Shown here piece after piece: positions 6,458 to 11,666 of a stretch of DNA of 11,666 nt. The stretch is from Actinomycetes bacterium. Its GTDB lineage: Bacteria; Actinomycetota; Acidimicrobiia; Acidimicrobiales; SZUA-35. The translations under genes and the position numbers were made by a program. The notes beneath the pieces were generated by a model. That model was not told the origin of the DNA. It ran no database searches and saw only the letters and a program-made list of their open reading frames with translations. The stretch's first letter is position 1, and the number at the start of each line of letters is the position of its first letter. Where the stretch lies: NCBI GenBank assembly GCA_024227975.1, contig JAAETV010000205.1, positions 1-11,666 of the forward strand, given 5' to 3'.

Positions 6458-7225
6458 TCACGGTGACGACGGGATATCGCCTGGGCCGCTGGCGTACTGG
6501 TCGGAATGGTTCAGCAGGTAGGCGGGGCCGTGGGGTCGGTTGAGGATGGCGTTCTCACCGTAGAGGTGTTCCTTGGTCCAGGCCGTGATCTCCCGGTTGC
6601 GCGCCACACGGAGTAGATCCTCGGCCACCTCCATGGCCGTCGGCAGGACCTTTTCCAAAGGCTCAGTCCGCTGGACCATCCCCACCCCTTCGGCCTCTGA
6701 TCCGCTCCACCGCTTGGCCAGGACGACCGTTTGGTGGAAGGCCTCGGGCGAGAGCTTGTGATTGAACAAGGCCAGCTCGGGCTCGGGGATGGCAAAACCG
6801 AGCTCCAACTCGTTGGCACACAGGAAGCCGCGGTCCTGACGCATCACGCGAACGTCATGGCAGAGGGCAATCATGAGCCCGGCCCCGAAGCAGTGACCGT
6901 TGATGGCACACACCGTCGGCAGCGGGAACGTGATGAGGCGGCCGAACAGGGCCATCACCTCAGTACCGAAGACCTTGCGATCACCGCCTCGGTGTTCCCC
7001 GCGACTGGTGACCCATTCCAGGTCGAGCCCATTTGAGAAGAACTTGTCGTTGGCCGATGCCGTCACCAGGGTTGCCGCCCCCTCGGTGGCCTCGACCTCA
7101 TCAAGGGCAGCGTCGAAGGCCCGGGTGAACGTGGTGTTCCAACGGTTTTCCCCATCGGTCATGGTCAACACGACCACAGTCCCCTGGTCACGCTCGTGGC
7201 GCTCAACACTGATTGGCTGGTCCAT
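6458..7225 (-). CDS. Enoyl-CoA hydratase/isomerase family protein
   Basis: A crotonase-superfamily protein of about 255 residues, expected in the cytosol and acting on acyl-CoA thioesters. The oxyanion-hole segments are visible as FFSNGLDLE (62-70) and INGHCFGAG (108-116), and the helix after it as LMIALCHDVRVM. Of the two catalytic glutamates of enoyl-CoA hydratase, the first (in the GGGCEL motif) is replaced by Met118, while the second is kept as Glu139 in ANELELG. A single retained glutamate is the pattern of delta3-delta2-enoyl-CoA isomerases, so isomerase activity is more likely than hydration. The frame is open up to 7378. ATG 7225 or ATG 7234 is chosen because homology starts there and longer forms would run through the xdhC promoter; no convincing Shine-Dalgarno is seen. 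Confidence 0.82.
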   Translation of the reverse strand: MDQPISVERHERDQGTVVVLTMTDGENRWNTTFTRAFDAALDEVEATEGAATLVTASANDKFFSNGLDLEWVTSRGEHRGGDRKVFGTEVMALFGRLITFPLPTVCAINGHCFGAGLMIALCHDVRVMRQDRGFLCANELELGFAIPEPELALFNHKLSPEAFHQTVVLAKRWSGSEAEGVGMVQRTEPLEKVLPTAMEVAEDLLRVARNREITAWTKEHLYGENAILNRPHGPAYLLNHSDQYASGPGDIPSSP

Positions 7226-7284
7226 GGACCCCATCGTCGACGAGACAAGCCCGGCTCGTCCAGATCTAGGAACGATGATGGGGT

Positions 7285-7290
7285 TACGAT
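7285..7290 (+). promoter_or_regulatory. Putative -10 box of the xdhC-yqeB-yqeC block
   Basis: TACGAT ends 7 nt before ATG 7298, the same spacing as before the XRE and transglutaminase-like genes. The intervening bases include AAAGG directly against the ATG, too close for a normal ribosome binding site. The 63-72-bp gap to the divergent enoyl-CoA hydratase/isomerase gene holds nothing else clear. Confidence 0.45.
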
Positions 7291-7297
7291 TCAAAGG

Positions 7298-8059
7298 ATG
7301 AGCATCCTGATCGAGCTGCTTGCGGCCCAGGAGGCCCGGACTCCCGTGGTCCTGGCCATCGTTGTCGATACCAAGCACTCAGTACCCCGTCGGGCCGGAT
7401 CGAAAATGCTGGTGTATGGCGACGGCACGATCTCGGGGACTGTCGGGGGCGGCGAGATGGAGACCAGGGTGGTGGCCGAGGGGCTGGAAGCGATGGTGGA
7501 CCGAAAGCCCCGGCGCCTCACCTACCCTCTGGTCGACCCCGCCGCCGGTGATCCTGGTGTCTGCGGTGGCGAAGTCGAGCTGTACCTGGAGCCGCACATG
7601 CCGCAGACCACGATCTATGTCATCGGGACTGGCCATGTCGGCCAGGCTGTCGTCGAGCTAGCGACCTGGCTCGGTTATCGGGTTGTGGCCTGGGACGACC
7701 GCCCGGCCCTGGCCGAGGCCGTCGAGGCGGCACACACCACCATGACCGGACCCATTGCCGAAGCCATCGAAATCGAACCGATCGATGAGCACACGATGGT
7801 GATCATGGCAACCCGCAACGTCCAGCTCGACACTGAACTGCTTCCCAAACTGCTGGCTACCCCCACCCCATATGTGGGGCTGATGGGGAGCACCCGCCGG
7901 TGGGACACGACCCGTAAGCGCCTTCTCGACGCGGGCATCTCAGAGGCTGACCTGGACCGGGTCAATGCCCCTATCGGGATCGAGATCCAGGCCGAGACCC
8001 CAGCTGAGATCGCGGTGTCAATCCTGGCCGAGGTCATCGGCAACGGCCACGGACCCTGA
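7298..8059 (+). CDS. xdhC: XdhC/CoxI family molybdenum hydroxylase maturation protein
   Basis: A 253-residue XdhC-type protein. Members bind molybdenum cofactor and help deliver its sulfurated (or otherwise matured) form to xanthine dehydrogenase-type hydroxylases. The XdhC_CoxI N-terminal domain shows SVPRRAGSKMLVYGDGTISGTVGGGEME (about 28-55) and the conserved cysteine segment GVCGGEVELYLEP (Cys89). The C-terminal Rossmann domain starts at IYVIGTGHVGQAV (107-118) and includes VGLMGSTRR (193-201). ATG 7298 is chosen because homology begins there; the frame extends to 7196, but that part runs antisense to the enoyl-CoA hydratase/isomerase gene. yqeB follows after 8 bp and yqeC overlaps yqeB, so the three are almost certainly one operon. 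No hydroxylase subunit gene lies in the window. Confidence 0.9.
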   Translation: MSILIELLAAQEARTPVVLAIVVDTKHSVPRRAGSKMLVYGDGTISGTVGGGEMETRVVAEGLEAMVDRKPRRLTYPLVDPAAGDPGVCGGEVELYLEPHMPQTTIYVIGTGHVGQAVVELATWLGYRVVAWDDRPALAEAVEAAHTTMTGPIAEAIEIEPIDEHTMVIMATRNVQLDTELLPKLLATPTPYVGLMGSTRRWDTTRKRLLDAGISEADLDRVNAPIGIEIQAETPAEIAVSILAEVIGNGHGP

Positions 8060-8067
8060 GCTGATCG

Positions 8068-8865
8068 GTGATACCCGACCCACACGTGCTGGCCGTCATC
8101 AGGGGCGGGGGTGATCTTGCTACCGGTGTCACCTGGCGCTTGACCAGAGCCGGGGTTGATGTGGTGGTGGCCGAGCTCGAAGACCCCTTGACCGTGAGGC
8201 GAACGGTTGCCATGTCGAGTGCGGTGACTGAAGGGGCTGTCGATGTCGAAGGGATGGTGGGGCGGCTGGCTTCCGATCCCACCGAAGCAACCACCATCGC
8301 GGCCGGAGGTGAGGTTGCGGTGCTTGTGAGCCCGTCGCTGCCACCAGTTGACGCGGACGTCGTCGTCGACGCCCGTTTGGCCAAACGAAACCTCGACACC
8401 ACCATCGACGATGCTCCGCTGGTCATCGGGCTCGGCCCAGGCTTCACTGCCGGTGTCGATTGCGACGGGGTCGTCGAGACCTTGCGCGGGCCGCGATTGG
8501 GACGACTGTTGCTGACTGGATCGGCCACCGCAAACACTGCAACGCCGGGGATCATCGGCGACCACGGGCGGGCGCGGGTCCTGCGGGCGCCGGTCGAGGG
8601 GTCGGTCTGCTGGCAAGTCGCCATCGGAGATCGGGTCGAAGGCGGGCAGGCCCTCGGTCGGGTGGCCAAGGTCGAGCTGGTCGCTCCCTTCACCGGGGTC
8701 GTGCGGGGCCTGATCCGCCCGGGACGCCAGGTCGAGGCCGGACTCAAGATCGGCGATGTCGACCCCCGCCTCGATTGCTCACCCCACGAGATCTCGGACA
8801 AAGCACTGGCCGTCGGCGGTGGAGTACTGGAGGCGGTGACGGCATGGCTGAACCGGTCGCCCTGA
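8068..8865 (+). CDS. yqeB: YqeB (EF2563) family selenium-dependent molybdenum hydroxylase system protein
   Basis: A 265-residue YqeB-family protein. This family marks genomes with selenium-dependent molybdenum hydroxylases; its biochemical role is not established. Conserved blocks read in order: VIRGGGDLATGVTWRL (10-25), ELEDPLTVRRTV, VEGMVGRL, VVDARLAKRNLDTT, LVIGLGPGFTAGVDCDGVVETLRGPRLGR, GSATANTATPGIIG, RVLRAPVEG, then VAPFTGVVRGLIRPG and LKIGDVDPR, ending ISDKALAVGGGVLEAV. Every block expected of the family is intact and the length is typical. The start is GTG 8068 or possibly GTG 8086; neither has a good Shine-Dalgarno, suggesting coupling to xdhC, whose stop is 8 bp upstream. It overlaps yqeC by 22 bp. 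Confidence 0.92.
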   Translation: MIPDPHVLAVIRGGGDLATGVTWRLTRAGVDVVVAELEDPLTVRRTVAMSSAVTEGAVDVEGMVGRLASDPTEATTIAAGGEVAVLVSPSLPPVDADVVVDARLAKRNLDTTIDDAPLVIGLGPGFTAGVDCDGVVETLRGPRLGRLLLTGSATANTATPGIIGDHGRARVLRAPVEGSVCWQVAIGDRVEGGQALGRVAKVELVAPFTGVVRGLIRPGRQVEAGLKIGDVDPRLDCSPHEISDKALAVGGGVLEAVTAWLNRSP

Positions 8866-9581
8866 ACCAACTGGCGGCCGAGTTGGGACTCGGAGCGCAC
8901 GAACACATCGCCATCGTCGGCGGTGGGGGCAAGACAACGATCCTCCACACCCTCGGCCAACAGCTGACGGGGACCGTGGTGTTGACCTGCACCACGAAGA
9001 TGGGCAGTAGCGAGCACCGGGGTCTGCCGGTGGTGTACGAGCCGACTGTTGACCGGGTCCGAGAGGCGGTGGCGAAGGGGCGGGGTCCGGTCATGGTGTG
9101 GAAGGCAATTGATGGACCGAAAGCGGTCGGGGTCAGGCCCGAGCACTGTGACGCATGGTTCGAGGTGGTCGATCAGATCGTGATCGAGGCCGATGGATCG
9201 AAGCAGCGGCCGTTCAAGGCTCCGGCCAACTATGAACCGGTGGTGCCCTCGACCACGACCGTGATGGTGTCGGTAATCGGGGCCGACGCCCTCGGTCGGG
9301 TGATTGCCGACCGGTGCCACCGCCCCCTGCGAGTAGCGGCTCTGGCCGGTTGCCACCCGTTTCAACGGCTGAGCCCAGCGGCGGCTGCCTCCGTGCTGCT
9401 GCACGAGCGGGGGGCCCGCAAAGAACTGCCGGCGGGGGCCAGGTTCTGCGTGGTGGTCACGAAAATCGACCCGGTGTCGGAACCCTTCGTCGACCAGCTG
9501 GTCGACGAGCTCCGAGATCGGGATTCGTCGGTACCAGTTGTGGTAGTCGGTTCCCAAGGACCTGGTGAGGGAACGCGGTGA
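8844..9581 (+). CDS. yqeC: YqeC family selenium-dependent hydroxylase accessory protein
   Basis: A 245-residue YqeC-family NTP-binding protein, known from genome context as a partner of YqeB in selenium-dependent molybdenum hydroxylase maturation. The P-loop is IVGGGGKTT (residues 24-32, Lys30), followed by VVLTCTTKM (45-53). The family block IEADGSKQRPFKAP (114-127) and EPVVP lead to VSVIGADALGRVI, and a TKID motif (206-209) resembles the guanine-specificity motif of G proteins. ATG 8844 is chosen: homology starts shortly after it and GGAGG lies 10 nt upstream at 8829-8833 inside yqeB. The frame itself is open to 8460, but that part is antisense-free shadow of yqeB. The last residues (GSQGPGEGTR) are short of any extra domain. 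No MobA-like or selD gene follows. Confidence 0.92.
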   Translation: MAEPVALNQLAAELGLGAHEHIAIVGGGGKTTILHTLGQQLTGTVVLTCTTKMGSSEHRGLPVVYEPTVDRVREAVAKGRGPVMVWKAIDGPKAVGVRPEHCDAWFEVVDQIVIEADGSKQRPFKAPANYEPVVPSTTTVMVSVIGADALGRVIADRCHRPLRVAALAGCHPFQRLSPAAAASVLLHERGARKELPAGARFCVVVTKIDPVSEPFVDQLVDELRDRDSSVPVVVVGSQGPGEGTR

Positions 9582-9607
9582 TCTGGCGTCGTCGACCTGT
9601 GAGTCTC

Positions 9608-9613
9608 TAACGT
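9608..9613 (+). promoter_or_regulatory. Putative -10 box, leaderless start of transglutaminase-like gene
   Basis: TAACGT ends 7 nt before GTG 9621, in the 39-bp gap after yqeC. It gives the downstream gene its own promoter and matches the spacing seen before two other genes here. Confidence 0.4.
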
Positions 9614-9620
9614 CGGGTGG

Positions 9621-10328
9621 GTGAACCAGATTTCCGACGCAGCCCCGACCGGCGAACAAGATGCCAGCCGGTGGCTTCAGCCAACCGAGTTCCTGGACTT
9701 CGAGCAGCCGGCGGTGCGAGCCTTCGCCGAGTCGACGGTTGGTGACGCGGCTAGTGACGTGGAGCGAGCGGTGCGGCTGTTCTATGCCGTTCGCGATGGC
9801 TGGTGGTACGACCCCTATATGTCGGACCGGGACCGGACCTCATTCCGGGCCAGTGCCATCGTCAGCCATGAGCGGTCGTGGTGCGTGCCCAAGTCGGTCC
9901 TGTTGGCGGCATCCGCTCGGTCCGTTGGGGTCCCGGCTCGTCTGGGGTTTGCCGATGTCCGCAATCATCTCCAGAGCGTGAAACTGAGCGAGAGGATGAG
10001 GACTGACCTGTTCATATTTCACGGCTATACCGAGTTCCTCCTTGGTGGGATCTGGCTCAAGGCATCGGCGGCGTTCAACCTGAAGTTGTGCGAACGGTTC
10101 GAGACCAAGCCACTGGAGTTCGACGGGACTGGCGACGCCCTTCTCCACGAATTCGACCAGTCTGGAAACCGGCACATGGAATACGTGAACCAGCGGGGCA
10201 GCTTCGACGACCTTCCCTATGACGAGTTGATGGCTGCTTTCGATGAGTTCTATGGGTCTGACTCATTTCGCGGCAACGCTGACGGAGCCGCAGGCGGCGA
10301 CACCGCCTTCGAACCACCGGCTGACTAG
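9621..10328 (+). CDS. Transglutaminase-like cysteine protein
   Basis: A 235-residue protein with a bacterial transglutaminase-like (papain-fold) domain. The block SWCVPKSVLLAASARSVGVPARLGFADVRNH (about 86-116) carries the probable nucleophile Cys88. FHGYTEFLLGGIWLKASAAFN (133-153) carries the probable His134. The third triad position, usually Asp, reads Asn153 in the motif AAFN, as in some members of this family. Such domains act as cysteine proteases or amidases, or in crosslinking; no signal peptide is seen, so a cytosolic role is likely. The last 20 residues are a low-complexity Gly/Ala/Asp tail. GTG 9621 is chosen for homology and the leaderless -10 box. Position after yqeC is probably coincidental, and it converges with the HNH gene at 13 bp. 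Confidence 0.85.
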   Translation: MNQISDAAPTGEQDASRWLQPTEFLDFEQPAVRAFAESTVGDAASDVERAVRLFYAVRDGWWYDPYMSDRDRTSFRASAIVSHERSWCVPKSVLLAASARSVGVPARLGFADVRNHLQSVKLSERMRTDLFIFHGYTEFLLGGIWLKASAAFNLKLCERFETKPLEFDGTGDALLHEFDQSGNRHMEYVNQRGSFDDLPYDELMAAFDEFYGSDSFRGNADGAAGGDTAFEPPAD

Positions 10329-10341
10329 CTTTGACCGGGCG

Positions 10342-11603
10342 TCATGGTCCTCCGCCTTCTTTATCGGGTGGGTTGTCGTTTTTGAGTTTGTTGTGTCGGC
10401 TGCAGAGGATTTGGCCGTTGGTGGTGTTGGTTGGTCCGTTTCGGTTCCAGGCGATGAGGTGGTCTGCTTCGAGCCAGGTGAGTGGTGCGTCGCATCCGGG
10501 GTAGCGGCACCTTCCCCGGGCTTTGACTAGCAACGCTTGTTTGGCGTGAGGGGGAAAGAAGCGGGTTTTGTGTCCGTGTTCGAGGATCTCTCCGTTGGTG
10601 GAGAAGATCAGCCTCCGGAACTGGGCGGTGGCCATGACCGCAGCCGCGAAGTGGGGGTGGAGGGGCACACCGTTGATGAACTCACAGCGGCCGTCAACGT
10701 CATCAGGATCAAGAGGCACTTCGTCAGCCGGTCGGTGGGTCTGGTCGGGCTGAGGCTGTGGCTGTGGTCCTTCGGTTCGGGGGACCTTGGTCAGGAGGTG
10801 TTCGGCCACGGTTTGGCTCATGACGATATGGATCAGCGCTCCGGGGAGATTCCCATCAGGGTTGGCGGCCCCGTTCCGGACGAGGATCATGAACGCGTCA
10901 GCCCTTCGTTGGGTGACGGTACGGGTTGACCCAGTTTCTTGGTCCTGGCGCCACAAGCGTTGAACGAGACGGCCCATAGTGGTGGTGAACGCGTGTCCAG
11001 CTAGGGGGTCGAGCCGGAACCGGCCCGAAACTGATCCGTCACCATTGGTTGAATAGTCGACCGAGCGTTTCTCGTTCTGGTCATTGGGTTCCTCACCATC
11101 GGGGTCTGCACCGTGAACCCAGTACCGGAGCACCTGTTGGAACTGATCCCACCTGCATCTGATGGCGGCTTCGACCAGATACTCCTGGGCTTCGAGCAGC
11201 GCGGTTGTGGTGCGGGGGTTCTCAACTCCTTTGAACGCCTCCACGTGGGCTTGGCTGATCGACCCCGAACTGAACGCCCCAGCGATGACAGGAAACCCCA
11301 GGAGCCACAGGCCACGTCGCTGATCAGCCCGGGTGACACGCGGGTTCGTCCCACCATGGGCCGCGACCGCGGCCCCAGTGGAGGAATGGCCGTGCTCATC
11401 AGAAGGGAGCATGGCCAAATCAACCTTGGCCAGAAACACCGTGTTCAACGCCCCGATCTGAGCGACCAACGACTGGACCTCAACCAACGCCGCCAACACC
11501 CCATCTGGACTCAGGGTCTGTGTTGCGACAACGCATCAGCGGCCACCACCCCAGCCGAACAGCCACCACGAATCTCAGCCAACGCTTCGAACAACGGGTG
11601 CAC
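10342..11603 (-). pseudogene. DUF222/HNH endonuclease-like gene with a 5' frameshift
   Basis: An actinobacterial DUF222-HNH protein, reconstructed at about 420 residues. The DUF222 domain occupies the N-terminal half. The C-terminal HNH nuclease region has a zinc-type CRYPGC, the ADH motif (ADHLIAW) and a final LCSRHNKLKND, all intact. The real start is GTG 11603, with GGAGGT 9 nt upstream at 11618-11613 and the typical N-terminus MHPLFEALAEIRGG. After about 27 codons this frame runs into TGA at 11511-11513. The rest of the protein continues in another frame from about 11530 (TQTLSPDGVLAALVEVQ onward) and has no start codon of its own with a binding site. Adding one base near 11519-11528, for example restoring CAACAACAG from CAACACAG, joins the two. 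It may be a recent pseudogene or a sequencing error. The gene is visibly less GC-rich than its neighbours. Confidence 0.8.
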
Positions 11604-11612
11604 GCTCGAACC

Positions 11613-11618
11613 ACCTCC
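11613..11618 (-). promoter_or_regulatory. Ribosome binding site of the HNH gene
   Basis: GGAGGT on the minus strand, 9 nt before GTG 11603. It shows that the true start lies upstream of the frameshift. I see no clear -10 box in the remaining bases to the window end. Confidence 0.65.
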
Positions 11619-11666
11619 AACAACAGACCCAGTCCCCAGCGATGTCACACCAGCCAGACAAGATCA

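Noticed and set aside
6440..6466. GCCTGAT tandem repeat and TCACGGTGA palindrome as a terminator
   Set aside because: The repeat has only two copies and the palindrome has 4-bp arms with no T-run, so neither makes a credible terminator.
7675..8616. 313-codon open frame on the minus strand
   Set aside because: Antisense to xdhC and yqeB, low-complexity composition and no motif or binding site.
8460..8843. Upstream extension of the yqeC frame
   Set aside because: This part overlaps yqeB in another frame, is Arg/Gly-rich, and the family homology begins only after ATG 8844.
8034..9659. 541-codon open frame on the minus strand
   Set aside because: It is antisense to yqeB and yqeC, rich in Arg, Ser, Thr and Pro without any recognisable motif, and is explained by codon bias of the GC-rich plus-strand genes.
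7298..10328. Whether the transglutaminase-like gene is a fourth member of the selenium block
   Set aside because: It has its own leaderless-type promoter and no known link to molybdenum enzymes, so I did not include it in the operon.

Overview
The window looks like chromosomal DNA from a high-GC actinobacterium. The evidence is dense GC-rich coding on both strands, GTG and TTG starts, an MmyB-type XRE regulator, a DUF222/HNH protein, DUF3558-like lipoprotein architecture, and several genes that appear leaderless, with a TAnnnT box exactly 7 nt before the start codon. An Acidimicrobiia member is a reasonable guess but cannot be proven from the sequence alone. I see no rRNA, tRNA, CRISPR array, insertion sequence or phage gene. 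No gap between genes exceeds about 115 bp.

Layout. 1-1768 (+): the 3' end of a YtcJ-type amidohydrolase, a small secreted lipoprotein of unknown function, and a glyoxalase/VOC-fold protein. 4571-1765 (-): a succinate-semialdehyde-dehydrogenase-like ALDH, a class I SAM methyltransferase and a DUF3558-like lipoprotein. Divergent from the ALDH, at 4620/4632-5105 (+), is an HpaR-like MarR regulator, with a putative operator and promoter in the short shared gap. It converges on, and overlaps, a small four-helix membrane protein (5515-5060, -). That gene is divergent from an XRE/MmyB-type regulator (5630-6439, +), and their shared 114-bp gap carries a strong 21-bp inverted repeat. Next comes an enoyl-CoA hydratase/isomerase family gene (about 7225-6458, -).

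The most interesting block is 7298-9581 (+): xdhC, yqeB and yqeC in tight succession. This is the accessory set associated with selenium-dependent molybdenum hydroxylases, in which selenium is carried as a labile cofactor rather than as selenocysteine. The hydroxylase subunits, selD and the MobA-like partner are not in the window. The block has a leaderless-type promoter before xdhC.

Downstream are a transglutaminase-like gene (9621-10328, +) and, converging on it, a DUF222/HNH endonuclease-like gene (11603-10342, -). The latter is broken near its 5' end by an apparent one-base frameshift: the RBS and first ~27 codons are in one frame and the rest of the protein is in another.
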